A stretch of DNA of 49,978 nucleotides from Clostridia bacterium (GTDB lineage: Bacteria; Bacillota; Peptococcia; DRI-13; SM3-B62). Below are positions 41,171-49,963 of the stretch, piece by piece; the stretch's first letter is position 1; the number at the start of each line of letters is the position of its first letter. The notes beneath the pieces are model-generated. The model saw only the letters and a list, made by a program, of their open reading frames with translations. It did no database searches and was not told the DNA's origin. The position numbers were made by a program, and so were the translations under genes. Where the stretch lies: NCBI GenBank assembly GCA_018433675.1, contig JAHDQS010000008.1:1-49978 (forward strand), read 5' to 3'.

Positions 41171-42324
41171 ACCTCCTCGCCGGGTTTGTTTTCGGCGGGC
41201 GTCGCCTTAGGAACGTCAAAACACACCCTGTGCCGAAAATAGGCGTATCCGGCAGGGGGTATTCTTTCTCCAACGACAACGAGAGTCGTCCCCCAGGGGA
41301 AACAAACAACTTCCTTGTTAAACAAGCTCTCCAGAGGCTGCTCAGCACATGGTTCCAAACGAGCCAATGCTTCTAACAACACGGCCGCATGATTATGATT
41401 TCTTGTTACGGGAATCGCTACAGGACTTTCCAGTTCCTTTTGCAGTCCGTTACAGACCATACCGCAAGGAATATTATGGGTGTCAGCCCAGCAGACTAAA
41501 GACGCGGCAACAGACAAAGCCGTCTCAAATCTCTCCAGATCGACAACCGGTAGCAGGTATTCGTCGACATCAATAGCCAGGCAAATTTGCAGATTAGCCG
41601 TAGGCTCTAAAATCTTAGCCAGCAGCACATTTTTGCTTGCGCTGGCTTTCCAGTTAATGAGCCTAGCCGGCATATCTGATGTGTATTCGCAAAGCCCCGC
41701 CACCCTTGTAGGGTCTGTCAATAAAGGACGGCTGACTCGCCGGTCGCCAATAATATCGTCGGGAGACAGCCCTATTTCCGGCAGGGGAATAAGTTGAGGG
41801 TAAATGATAACAGGGGTCTCTTCCTGGTGACTTTTTTCTTGATGAAACAAGCCCAGGCCGTCTTTGGCCGCCACCTGCAGGGAAGGAATCTTGTAAAAGC
41901 CCCGTTTTCGTGCAAGAAAAGACGCTTTAGTTTTAAACTCCAGGTGGCATTTGATAAACCTGCGACCGGAAAAGGAGAATCTTTCCTTTCCCTCCCCTTG
42001 CCCGCACCCTTCGGCCATTTCGGGAGGAAACAGCTGGTACCAATAGAGCAAAAAGGGCAGCCTCTTGCAATTGCGAATCTTAATCGCTATAGTCCCTTCG
42101 TCTCCCGGAAAAAGACATAAAGGTTCCACCATCCGCCTTATTTCCAAACGGCGCAAAGCGGCAAGACTCCACAGCCGTGCACCCTCTACGGTAAGTAGCA
42201 GAAAAAAAAGCAATATGGCCGGCAAGTAATACCCACCCGCAATTAGTAGGACGAGTCCAACAACAACAGCAAACCGCAATAATCCGCTTGTATAAATCGA
42301 GGTAAACCGCAGACCGGGAATCAT
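41167..42324 (-). CDS. DUF58 protein (vWA-like) of the MoxR operon
   Basis: 385 residues. Two N-terminal membrane helices (about 12-60), a beta-rich part (about 75-195), then the DUF58 signature (VAGLCEYTSDMPARLINWKASA, about 205-226) and a von Willebrand A-like fold beginning LQICLAIDVDEYL. The usual metal-site DxSxS reads DVDEY, so metal binding may be altered. DUF58 proteins are partners or clients of MoxR ATPases. It overlaps moxR by 4 bases upstream and the DUF4129 gene by 4 downstream, so it is tightly coupled to both. Confidence 0.88.
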   Translation of the reverse strand: MIPGLRFTSIYTSGLLRFAVVVGLVLLIAGGYYLPAILLFFLLLTVEGARLWSLAALRRLEIRRMVEPLCLFPGDEGTIAIKIRNCKRLPFLLYWYQLFPPEMAEGCGQGEGKERFSFSGRRFIKCHLEFKTKASFLARKRGFYKIPSLQVAAKDGLGLFHQEKSHQEETPVIIYPQLIPLPEIGLSPDDIIGDRRVSRPLLTDPTRVAGLCEYTSDMPARLINWKASASKNVLLAKILEPTANLQICLAIDVDEYLLPVVDLERFETALSVAASLVCWADTHNIPCGMVCNGLQKELESPVAIPVTRNHNHAAVLLEALARLEPCAEQPLESLFNKEVVCFPWGTTLVVVGERIPPAGYAYFRHRVCFDVPKATPAENKPGEEV

Positions 42325-43271
42325 GATGATTTCTGTGCCCCCTGTGCAAGTTCCAGGGGCAACTCCGCCAAGATATCTTCCAAGACCTTTTCGGCACGGA
42401 GCCCGCGCAAGCGATCCTCTCTCCGTAAAATCAGGCGATGGCCGAGAACAAAACCGGCCAGGTATTTGATATCGTCAGGGATAACGTAATCCCTGCCCTC
42501 GATCACCGCATAAGCCCGTGCGGCGCGGTAAACAGCCAAACAAGCCCTGGGACTCGCCCCCAAGGCCAAGGCTTGATGCTCGCGAGTGGCCCTGATTAGG
42601 GAAATGATATATTTAACCAGATCTTGTTCTACATGTACCCTTCGGCACTGTTCCTGCCAGGCCAAAACATCTTCCCCCTTGGCGACCGCTTGCAAACAGT
42701 CTAAGGCGCTTTGTTTCCCATGAGTGGCAATTATTCTTTCTTCATCCGCAGCCGTAGGGTAGCCCACTTTGATTTTCAGCAGGAAACGGTCGAGCTGTGC
42801 CTCCGGCAACGGGAAGGTCCCTTCCAGTTCGATGGGGTTTTGTGTGGCCAAAACCATGTAGGGACGCGGCAAACAAAAGGTGTGGTTATCGACGGTCACC
42901 TGTCTTTCTTCCATAACCTCCAACAGACTGGATTGGGTACGAGGTATGCCGCGGTTGATTTCGTCGGCCAAAAGGATATTTGTCATGACCGGACCGGAAC
43001 GAAAAGTGAATTCATTGGCTTTCCGGTCGAATACGAAAAACCCTGTAACATCGGTAGGAGTTAGATCCGGAGTAAACTGCAGTCTCCGAAACTTACAGTC
43101 GAGAGAAGCTGCCAGGGCTTTAGCCATCAACGTTTTGCCTACACCCGGCACGTCTTCGATCAAGATGTGACCCTCCGCCAAAAGCCCCACCAGCAAGAGA
43201 TCGGTCACCTCTTGTTTGCCGATCACCACCCGGGCTATATTTTCCCGCAATTTTCGCAAGGATTCAAACAT
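42321..43271 (-). CDS. MoxR-family AAA+ ATPase
   Basis: 316 residues, cytoplasmic AAA+ chaperone of the MoxR group (AAA_3 domain). Walker A GVGKTLMAK (about 44), sensor stretch LLADEINRGIPRTQSSLLEVMEERQVTVD including Walker B, LATQNPIELEGTFPLPEAQLDRFLL (sensor 1), and the C-terminal lid with SPRACLAVYRAARAYAVIEGRDYVIPDDI. MoxR proteins help assemble or activate vWA-domain proteins, here presumably the DUF58 neighbour. It lies 7 bases after the ABC-F gene, suggesting one transcript from 45180 down to 39839. ATG start. Confidence 0.94.
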   Translation of the reverse strand: MFESLRKLRENIARVVIGKQEVTDLLLVGLLAEGHILIEDVPGVGKTLMAKALAASLDCKFRRLQFTPDLTPTDVTGFFVFDRKANEFTFRSGPVMTNILLADEINRGIPRTQSSLLEVMEERQVTVDNHTFCLPRPYMVLATQNPIELEGTFPLPEAQLDRFLLKIKVGYPTAADEERIIATHGKQSALDCLQAVAKGEDVLAWQEQCRRVHVEQDLVKYIISLIRATREHQALALGASPRACLAVYRAARAYAVIEGRDYVIPDDIKYLAGFVLGHRLILRREDRLRGLRAEKVLEDILAELPLELAQGAQKSS

Positions 43272-43278
43272 TTTGTTT

Positions 43279-45180
43279 TTATCCCCTTTCCACTAATAGT
43301 TTCATTAGCTCTTCCCATTGTTGATAACCCCGAGAAATTTCTTCCTCCAGGCCCCTGTACTCCAGGGTATATTCCCTGGCAGTATCCTCATCGCGATAGG
43401 TTGAGGCGTCTGCCAACAGTAACGCCAATACTTGGAGCCGCTCCTCCAGTTGAGCTATTTTATCCTCCAGTTTCTCAAGTTTCTCCCGAGTCTGGGCCTT
43501 ATTTATTACAGACCTGTTTTTTCCTTCTGCTTTCCTTTGCTTATCGTTTTTTTGAGTCTTTTCCTCTTTTTCCTGTTCGCGCCGGATTTCTGCCTTTTTT
43601 GTCTTGTAAGAGGTGTAATTGCCGGGATAATCCTCCAGCCCCTTTTCACTTAGTTCCAGCGTTCTGGTAGTTATTCTATCCAAGAAATAACGATCGTGTG
43701 ATATGACAAGTATAGTGCCTTCATATTTGCTCAGGTAGTCCTCGATAACCGCTCTGGAGGCAATATCCAGGTGATTGGTCGGTTCGTCAAGAAGCAGAAA
43801 ATTTGCGCCTCCTAAGATGTTTTTCAAAAAGGAAAGCCGTTTTTTCTCGCCTCCACTTAGGTCTTTAACCTGTTTAAACACCTCTTCTCCCCGAAACAGG
43901 AAATCACCCAACACATCTCTTGCTTCGCCCACCGTAAGCTCTACGGCCCCCAATATCTCGTCAATAATCCTGTTCTGCTCCGTCAGGTCTTGACACTCCT
44001 GAGCAAAATACCCCGGTTTCACCCTAGCCCCCACTATAACTTCTCCGCAATCCGGCTTGATTTCCCCGGTAATAGCCTTAAAAAGGGAGCTTTTTCCCGT
44101 ACCGTTGCGCCCGATTAGCCCTATTCTTTCTTTCTTGGTGATTCTGAAGCTTACTTTTTCCCATAGTTTTTTCTCTCCAAAAGAAAGAGCCAGTTCTCGC
44201 GCATCCAGAACTATGTTGCCACTGTCCTTGACTCTCCGGACCTCTATTCTGATGTTCCTTGCGCTCTTTGGGCTGCTCAACCGCTCCAATCTTGCCAGTT
44301 GGGACTGTCTGCCCCTGGCTTGTTTTGCCTTTATGCCGGCTCGGTATCTATTAATATATTCTTCGGTTTCCTTGATGTATTTTTCCTGTTTTGCGTAAGC
44401 TTTTAACTGAGCTGCCGTTTTTTCCTCTTTCAACTGCACATAACGACTGAAATTGCCGGGATAGCTTTCCAGCTTGCCTGACTCCAGTTCCAATGTCCTG
44501 TCCGCCACCTGATCCAAAAAGTAACGGTCGTGGGAAACAACGAGCAGAGCACCGGTATAGCTTTTCAAAAAGCTCTCTAACCACTCGACAGCAGGTAAGT
44601 CCAGGTGATTCGTCGGCTCATCCAAAAGCAGCAGGTCAGGCTTTCTCACTAAAATTTTTGCCAAGCCCACTTTAGTCTTTTCTCCGCCACTGAAGGTTTG
44701 GATTTCCCTGGACTGGTCTTCTTCATTAAAACCCAAGCCCGCAATAACTCTTCTGGCCATAGCCTCACAACTGAAACCGCCTGATCGTTCATAATCTTCT
44801 GTGATTCTTGCATAATGAGCTAAGGTTTGCTCTAACCGCTTCCCGTTTTTATCACTCATCTGTGCCTCAAGCTGTCGTAGCTTTTTCCTGAGGGCCAAAA
44901 GGTCGGCGAATTCCTCCATCACAGTTTCAAAGAGCGTCATTTTTGCAGGGTAGGCCTGTATCTGTTCCATATATCCCCAAGTAGCCGCCTCCGGCTTAAC
45001 GACCTGCCCCTCATCTACCGATTCCTCTCCCGTCAGACAGCGCAGCAGGGTGGTTTTACCGGCACCATTGGGTCCGACCAGACCTACCTTTTCTTTTTCT
45101 TGTATTACCATCTCTATGTTTTGAAAAATGTTTTGCACACCAAAGGATTTTTTCAACCCCTTTATTTGTAGAACTATCAC
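43279..45180 (-). CDS. ABC-F family ATPase (YdiF/Uup-like)
   Basis: 633 residues with two ABC domains and no membrane helices. First domain: Walker A GPNGAGKTT (about 36), signature FSGGEKTKVGLA, Walker B LLLLDEPTNHL; second: GRNGTGKSS, LSGGEKKRLSFL, LLLDEPTNHLDI. Between them is the charged P-site tRNA-interaction motif region (about 235-310: KAYAKQEKYIKETEEYINRYRAGIK-like, split), and the C-terminal end is a coiled coil (QTREKLEKLEDKIAQLEERL). ABC-F proteins act on the ribosome in translation or antibiotic protection; a housekeeping YdiF-type role is more likely than resistance. ATG or near-start at 45180; first gene of the MoxR operon. Confidence 0.92.
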   Translation of the reverse strand: MIVLQIKGLKKSFGVQNIFQNIEMVIQEKEKVGLVGPNGAGKTTLLRCLTGEESVDEGQVVKPEAATWGYMEQIQAYPAKMTLFETVMEEFADLLALRKKLRQLEAQMSDKNGKRLEQTLAHYARITEDYERSGGFSCEAMARRVIAGLGFNEEDQSREIQTFSGGEKTKVGLAKILVRKPDLLLLDEPTNHLDLPAVEWLESFLKSYTGALLVVSHDRYFLDQVADRTLELESGKLESYPGNFSRYVQLKEEKTAAQLKAYAKQEKYIKETEEYINRYRAGIKAKQARGRQSQLARLERLSSPKSARNIRIEVRRVKDSGNIVLDARELALSFGEKKLWEKVSFRITKKERIGLIGRNGTGKSSLFKAITGEIKPDCGEVIVGARVKPGYFAQECQDLTEQNRIIDEILGAVELTVGEARDVLGDFLFRGEEVFKQVKDLSGGEKKRLSFLKNILGGANFLLLDEPTNHLDIASRAVIEDYLSKYEGTILVISHDRYFLDRITTRTLELSEKGLEDYPGNYTSYKTKKAEIRREQEKEEKTQKNDKQRKAEGKNRSVINKAQTREKLEKLEDKIAQLEERLQVLALLLADASTYRDEDTAREYTLEYRGLEEEISRGYQQWEELMKLLVERG

Positions 45181-45219
45181 TGCTCTGCCCCTTGTTATGA
45201 ATAGTTTTTATATTTGCGA

Positions 45220-45254
45220 ATTGTAATTGACTACAATCTATATTAACATAGTAT
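45220..45254 (+). promoter_or_regulatory. Promoter and overlapping dyad of the hydroxyacid dehydrogenase operon
   Basis: TTGACT (45227-45232), 16-base spacer, TAGTAT (45249-45254). The inverted repeat ATTGTA-N6-TACAAT (45220-45225, 45232-45237) overlaps the -35 element, as a repressor site would. Confidence 0.5.
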
Positions 45255-45292
45255 CATGGAATTAAATAGTATTTTGTAAAGGATGATGCAGG

Positions 45293-46297
45293 ATGAATAC
45301 CGATCAGGCTAAAAGCTTGATGGAGGGCTTTTGCAAGGTTTGCCCCGTCTGTAACGGCAAGGCTTGTGCCGGGGAAGTTCCGGGTATGGGCGGCACCGGC
45401 AGCGGGTCCTCCTTCGTCGCTAATATTGAAGCATTATCCGCAGTAAAACTAAAAATGCGGGTATTACACTGTACAAGCTTACCAAAAACGGCTACGGAAT
45501 TACTGGGTATGAAGCTTAGTATGCCGGTAATGGCGGCTCCTATCGGCGGCGTTTCATTTAACATGAGCAAAAAAATTTCTGAGGAAGATTACGTCGAGGC
45601 CATTATCAACGGCTGCTGTGCCGAAGGCACCGTTGGGTGTACCGGCGACGGTGTCCCTTCCTACATCCACCAAACCGCCTTTGAGGCCATTAAAAAAGCT
45701 AACGGCCGGGGCATTCCCTTCATTAAACCGTGGGACGATCAGATGTTCTTCGACAAAATAGACGCGGCCCAAAAGACCGGGACAGAAATAGTCGGTATTG
45801 ACATAGACGCCATCGGCTTAGGAACAGTTAACCTCATGGGGGCTTCCATTCCTCTCAGAGGACCGGCGGAAATGAAAAAACTGCTGTCCAAGATACCCTT
45901 AAAGGTGATACTCAAAGGCATTATGGACGCCGAAGAAGCTGAAACCGCAGTTGCCATCGGTGCCGATGCCATTGTTGTTTCCAACCACGGTGGCAGGGTT
46001 TTGGACGGTACCAAGGGAACTGCCGAGGTACTGCCGGACATAGCCACGAGAATAAACGGTCGTGTGCCTGTCCTAGTCGACGGCGGGATCCGTTCCGGTA
46101 CCGATGTTTTAAAGATGCTGGCTTTAGGTGCCGACGCGGTATTGATCGGCAGACCTCTAGGTATTTCCGTATTCTGTGATCAGGAAAACGGGGTCCGCGA
46201 ATACCTGCAGAGTATTCATAAACAATTAGTACAGTCTATGCTATTGACCGGATGCAGGGATATCGCGAGTATTAACGGCTCAGTTATCGATAATTGA
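45293..46297 (+). CDS. FMN-dependent alpha-hydroxy-acid dehydrogenase/oxidase family protein
   Basis: 334 residues, TIM barrel of the lactate/glycolate oxidase family, which oxidises 2-hydroxy acids using FMN. Motifs: PVMAAPIGG (FMN-binding), DIDAIGLG, LKVILKGIMDAEEA (Lys on FMN), VSNHGGRVLDG (catalytic His and Arg) and LVDGGIRSGTDVLK. The N-terminus (CKVCPVCNGKACAGEVPGMGG) carries four cysteines and replaces the usual lactate oxidase N-terminal region, a form seen in strict anaerobes where the electron acceptor is unlikely to be oxygen. ATG start. It is followed after 40 bases by an AspT/YidE-like transporter, probably its partner. Confidence 0.9.
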   Translation: MNTDQAKSLMEGFCKVCPVCNGKACAGEVPGMGGTGSGSSFVANIEALSAVKLKMRVLHCTSLPKTATELLGMKLSMPVMAAPIGGVSFNMSKKISEEDYVEAIINGCCAEGTVGCTGDGVPSYIHQTAFEAIKKANGRGIPFIKPWDDQMFFDKIDAAQKTGTEIVGIDIDAIGLGTVNLMGASIPLRGPAEMKKLLSKIPLKVILKGIMDAEEAETAVAIGADAIVVSNHGGRVLDGTKGTAEVLPDIATRINGRVPVLVDGGIRSGTDVLKMLALGADAVLIGRPLGISVFCDQENGVREYLQSIHKQLVQSMLLTGCRDIASINGSVIDN

Positions 46298-46337
46298 TAT
46301 TGTTTCCGGTATCGCTGCTTAACAGGAGGATTTCTAA

Positions 46338-47582
46338 ATGAACTTCAACTATTTGTCGTTTTGCTTAAACCCCTTCTTTTTGATTTTCACCGCCGCTATT
46401 TCAGGACTCTTCCTGGGAGAGATAAAGCTTGGACGATACAAACTTGCCACCTCCGGCTGTCTTTTCACCGGCCTCTTGCTAGGCTGGTATGTATACAAAA
46501 AGTGCGTCTTGCCCTTTATTGGTCTCGATAATATCCCGGGTAAAGTGGATACAATCATCAATAACGGCTTGATCCCCGAAGCCTTATTTTCTTTTTCTTT
46601 GCTTCTTTTTATCGCCTCTGTCGGTCTGGTTGCCGCCAAGGACATCGGCAGGATTTATGCAAGATACGGCATTAAGCTAATCATCCTAGGTTTTCTTATT
46701 CCCCTCTCCGGGGCGCTGGTGATCGGTATCGCAGCTTTTTTATGGGGCGATCAAACCCCCTTTGAACTTTTAGGCGTATACGTCGGTGCCTTGACAAGCT
46801 CCCCCGGTTTGGCTGCAGCCCTAGAAAGCACTACCTTTTACGGAACTGCCGCCGGCAGCCGGGTTGGCTTCGGCTATGCCATAGGCTATATCCCAGGGGT
46901 TATCGTTGTTATTCTTTCTATGCAGTTGATCCCTGCGCTGTTTCGCCTTGATCTTGAAAGGGAGACCAAGGAGTTTGCCTGTGAGTTGCAGCAAAAGCTT
47001 CAGGAAAGAGAAAGTTCCCCTGCCGCTGCAAACAAAAATCAGGTCTTTTTTGATTTAGTCGGTTTCTTTTCCGTCGGTCTTCTCGGCTTGTGCCTTGGCG
47101 AAGTCTCCTGCGGCAACTTCCGTTTAGGTACAACCGGCGGTGTCCTCATTTCTTCCCTTGTCCTCGGTCATCTCGGAAGGATCGGCCCCGTAAGCTTCCG
47201 GATGGATCCGCGGATTCTTGGTGTTATTAAGGAAATCTCCCTAGCAATGTTTTTGACCATCGTCGGTTTGAGATACGGTTACACCACCATAGATTCCAGC
47301 ATAGGACACAACGCCGGAGCATTACTGTTGGTAGCCGCGGCAAGCGCAATTTTTGCGATTCTTATCGGCTTTGTTGTCGGGAGATATGTTTTCAAGCTCA
47401 ATTGGATCCTGCTTTCCGGTGGGATATGCGGAGGAATGACCAGCACTCCGGGACTGGGAGCGGCAATTGACGCAACCTGTACCAACGATGTGGCTGCGGG
47501 TTATGGTGCGACCTATCCTTTTGCCTTGACAGGAATGATTCTCTTTACCTACCTCCTCTGTGCACTCATAGGCAGCAGTTGA
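46338..47582 (+). CDS. AspT/YidE/YbjL-family membrane transporter
   Basis: 414 residues with about 10-12 membrane helices in two repeats, each carrying the family mark: GALTSSPGLAAALE (about 155) and GGMTSTPGLGAAID (about 373). The parts LATSGCLFTGLLLG and LGTTGGVLISSLVLG are the two halves of the same repeat. Family members such as AspT exchange aspartate for alanine. The central TrkA-C domains of YidE/AspT are missing; only a charged loop (about 205-235) joins the repeats. It may move the hydroxy acid or its oxo product for the dehydrogenase upstream. ATG with AGGAGG upstream. Confidence 0.85.
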   Translation: MNFNYLSFCLNPFFLIFTAAISGLFLGEIKLGRYKLATSGCLFTGLLLGWYVYKKCVLPFIGLDNIPGKVDTIINNGLIPEALFSFSLLLFIASVGLVAAKDIGRIYARYGIKLIILGFLIPLSGALVIGIAAFLWGDQTPFELLGVYVGALTSSPGLAAALESTTFYGTAAGSRVGFGYAIGYIPGVIVVILSMQLIPALFRLDLERETKEFACELQQKLQERESSPAAANKNQVFFDLVGFFSVGLLGLCLGEVSCGNFRLGTTGGVLISSLVLGHLGRIGPVSFRMDPRILGVIKEISLAMFLTIVGLRYGYTTIDSSIGHNAGALLLVAAASAIFAILIGFVVGRYVFKLNWILLSGGICGGMTSTPGLGAAIDATCTNDVAAGYGATYPFALTGMILFTYLLCALIGSS

Positions 47583-47609
47583 TAAACAAACTGCCATATT
47601 TTCCCTCTG

Positions 47610-47637
47610 TTGACTTCTACCACTGTGCATATATAAT
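47610..47637 (+). promoter_or_regulatory. Sigma-A promoter of the lipoprotein gene
   Basis: TTGACT (47610-47615), 16-base spacer, perfect TATAAT (47632-47637); 35 bases before the ATG. Confidence 0.75.
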
Positions 47638-47671
47638 GGATGGAGGATACTTAAAGAGGAGTTGAATTGTT

Positions 47672-48559
47672 ATGCGAAGAGTTTTTTACGTCCTGATTGT
47701 ACTGCTGGCTGTCACTTGCTTGCTCTTTTCAGGATGCAACAAGAATGATTTAACAAAGGGAATGTCGGCTAAAGAAATCATCCTGGCATCAAATGAAGCA
47801 ATGCAAGATGTAAAAACATATGAAATTGGCATGGAAATGAATATGAAAATGCCTATCACAGAGGATATTCCCACCGGCACCATAGAGATGAAGGGTTCTG
47901 GTCTTATCAGCGTCGATCCGATACTCGCTTCTTTCGACTACGACATGCAGATGGGCGACACAACAATGCCCATGAAAATGTACCTCACGGTGGAAGGGGA
48001 TTCGCTGACCGAATACATCAGTACGCCCGAGGCTGAAGGCCAGTGGATGAAAATAACTGTACCTTTCAACGAAGAAATGAAAAAAATGATGGACCCTAAA
48101 GCCAGTCTGGACATTTCTGAAAAGTTCATCAAGGAAGCAAACATAGTTGGCAATGAGACAATCGACGAGGCAGATAATGTCATTATCGAAGTAACCGCAG
48201 ACGGGGAAGCACTGAAAGACATCATGGGGGCCTATTCCTTAGACCAGGCCTCAGGCGATATGTTTTACCAGATGTTTGCGACTATGGACGGTATATCTTA
48301 CAAGGCCTGGGTGAACAAAGAAACCCTCCATATGACAAAATTCGAAATGGATCTAGGCGCTATGCTCAAGGGCTTTGTCGCCAGTCTGCCCCCGGAAGAG
48401 CAAGCTGAACTTGAAGGTCTTGAAGCCTTTATGACGATGCACTATTCGAGTATGAATGATGATTTTGAAATCGTCATCCCCGAAGATGTTATCAACAATG
48501 CTATGGATTTGAGCGACATGTTGTCCTCTCAATTCCCGACGGAATTACCGGAGGGCTAA
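47672..48559 (+). CDS. Lipoprotein, DUF6612/LolA-like
   Basis: 295 residues. Lipoprotein signal: MRR, hydrophobic run, lipobox LFSGC with the lipidated Cys22. The mature part resembles LolA-like beta-half-barrel lipoproteins of Firmicutes (DUF6612): SAKEIILASNEAMQDVKTYEIGMEMNMKM, SFDYDMQMGDTTMPMKMYL, YLTVEGDSLTEYIS, MTKFEMDLGAML. Methionine content is high (about 30 residues, many in the strands), which is notable. Probable role: binding a hydrophobic ligand at the outer face of the membrane. Monocistronic, with its own promoter and a terminator 63 bases after the stop. Confidence 0.82.
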   Translation: MRRVFYVLIVLLAVTCLLFSGCNKNDLTKGMSAKEIILASNEAMQDVKTYEIGMEMNMKMPITEDIPTGTIEMKGSGLISVDPILASFDYDMQMGDTTMPMKMYLTVEGDSLTEYISTPEAEGQWMKITVPFNEEMKKMMDPKASLDISEKFIKEANIVGNETIDEADNVIIEVTADGEALKDIMGAYSLDQASGDMFYQMFATMDGISYKAWVNKETLHMTKFEMDLGAMLKGFVASLPPEEQAELEGLEAFMTMHYSSMNDDFEIVIPEDVINNAMDLSDMLSSQFPTELPEG

Positions 48560-48621
48560 AGCAGCAAAGCTTTTTACAGACACAAATAAGGTCCCTCCCG
48601 GCGACCTATTGAATCCACAAT

Positions 48622-48666
48622 AAAACGCTGAGAATGACGGTTTAAGGTCATTTTCAGCGTTTTTTT
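48622..48666. terminator. Bidirectional terminator between the lipoprotein and buk genes
   Basis: AAAACGCTGAGAATGAC and GTCATTTTCAGCGTTTT pair with one G-U around an 8-base loop, with T-runs on both sides. It serves the plus-strand lipoprotein gene and the minus-strand buk gene. Confidence 0.9.
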
Positions 48667-48680
48667 CTTTTTGGCTATCT

Positions 48681-49754
48681 CTATACATATTCCTGCGGCT
48701 GCTCTTCTCCCCTCAGCACGCGCAATACCCCGCCCGCCAGGGCCTCCATTTCATCTTCACCAGGAAAAACAAAAACCTGAGCCATAAATTCGACCCTTTC
48801 TTTAATCCAATTAACCATTTTGGTTGAATTGGCAATACCTCCTGTCACAACAATCGCATCAACCTTACCTTTTAAAACGGCACCACAGGCACAAATCTCT
48901 TTTGCCACCTGGTAAGCCATGGCTTCATAGGCTAACAAAGCATCTTCCCGCCCCGAATCAATTAGCTTTTCAACTTGCCTCGCATCATTTGTGCCTAATA
49001 AACTTACCAACCCGCCGTTACCGACAAACCCCTTATACACTTCTTTTTCACTCAAACCGCTATGAAAGCATCTTTCGATTACTGCGGATACAGGCAGACC
49101 CCCTGCCCTTTCGGGGGAGAAAGGACCGTCTCCGTCCAGGCAGTTATTAACATCAATAATCCTACCTCCCTGATGGGCAGCAACAGAAATACCTCCACCC
49201 AGATGTGCGACGATCAGATTGCATTCACTGTATTCCTTATTAAGCCGCATCGCTGCTCTGCGAGCCGATGCCTTTTGATTCAAGGCATGAAAAATACTTA
49301 TTCTTTCAATCCCTTTGAATCCGCAAACTTTTGCCACAGGAAGCATTTCATCGACAACAACGGGATCGACGATATAACATTCTAACCCGGTATTACCTGC
49401 TATTTCCCAGGCTATCAGAGCCCCCAAATTAGAAGCATGTTCTCTTGTGGTGTTTTTTAATTCGGAATACATCGCTTCGTTTACCGGATAGGTTCCTCCC
49501 GGGACAGGTTTCAACAATCCCCCTCTGGCAACAATACAGCCAAGTTTTCCCAGATCAATATTTCCCTCGTCTAAGAATTTTAATACTCTGTTTTTTCTGA
49601 ATCCCAATTGGTCCTTTACTGACTTATATTCTCCCAGTTCTTCTGCAGAATGAGCTATTGTTTTTTCTACAAGACATTTTTCTTCTTCATAAATAGCCAG
49701 CTTCGTTGATGTCGAACCGGGATTAATAACCAGTATCAAATGCTTTTTGCTCAT
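48681..49754 (-). CDS. buk: Butyrate kinase (ASKHA family)
   Basis: 357 residues from ATG 49754, 6 bases after GAGG; the ATG four codons earlier has no ribosome site. Acetokinase/butyrate kinase fold: LVINPGSTSTKLAIYEEEK at the N-terminus (phosphate-binding), IVARGGLLKPVPGGTY, CYIVDPVVVDEM, SIFHALNQKASARR, LIVAHLGGGISVAAHQGG and AIVVTGGIANS. It interconverts butyryl phosphate and ADP with butyrate and ATP (some members prefer isobutyrate or propionate). The partner phosphotransbutyrylase (ptb) is not in the window. Upstream of buk on the minus strand there is only 224 bases to the edge. Confidence 0.93.
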   Translation of the reverse strand: MSKKHLILVINPGSTSTKLAIYEEEKCLVEKTIAHSAEELGEYKSVKDQLGFRKNRVLKFLDEGNIDLGKLGCIVARGGLLKPVPGGTYPVNEAMYSELKNTTREHASNLGALIAWEIAGNTGLECYIVDPVVVDEMLPVAKVCGFKGIERISIFHALNQKASARRAAMRLNKEYSECNLIVAHLGGGISVAAHQGGRIIDVNNCLDGDGPFSPERAGGLPVSAVIERCFHSGLSEKEVYKGFVGNGGLVSLLGTNDARQVEKLIDSGREDALLAYEAMAYQVAKEICACGAVLKGKVDAIVVTGGIANSTKMVNWIKERVEFMAQVFVFPGEDEMEALAGGVLRVLRGEEQPQEYV

Positions 49755-49864
49755 TTCCCACCTCATATGACTATTTTTTAATAAATGTATATATTATATT
49801 ACCAGCATCTAACTCCAATAGCAATCTTCTTCGCACCCCTTAGAGTAAAATTATAGTAGGCAAA

Positions 49865-49906
49865 ACCAAAAAAATATGGGAAGAATCGAAAAAGACCCTT
49901 CCCATA
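49865..49906 (-). terminator. Minus-strand terminator near the right edge
   Basis: Minus strand TATGGGAAG, 14-base loop, CTTCCCATA, then TTTTTTTGGT: 9-bp stem with a good T-run. No minus-strand gene is visible before it within the window, so it may be guarding against antisense reading or be part of the left end of a mobile element. Confidence 0.6.
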
Positions 49907-49963
49907 ATCACGTCTTTCCTGTAGTTTGTAAGTTGAACAGACCAACAAACGAGGTGACGTGAT
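49907..49963 (+). promoter_or_regulatory. Nested leader hairpin ahead of the right-edge gene
   Basis: ATCACGTC (49907-49914) pairs with GACGTGAT (49956-49963), and GTTTGT (49924-49929) pairs with ACAAAC (49945-49950). GAGGTG, the ribosome site, lies between the two stems, and the outer stem ends right at the ATG (49964), so translation could be restricted by folding. Confidence 0.45.
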
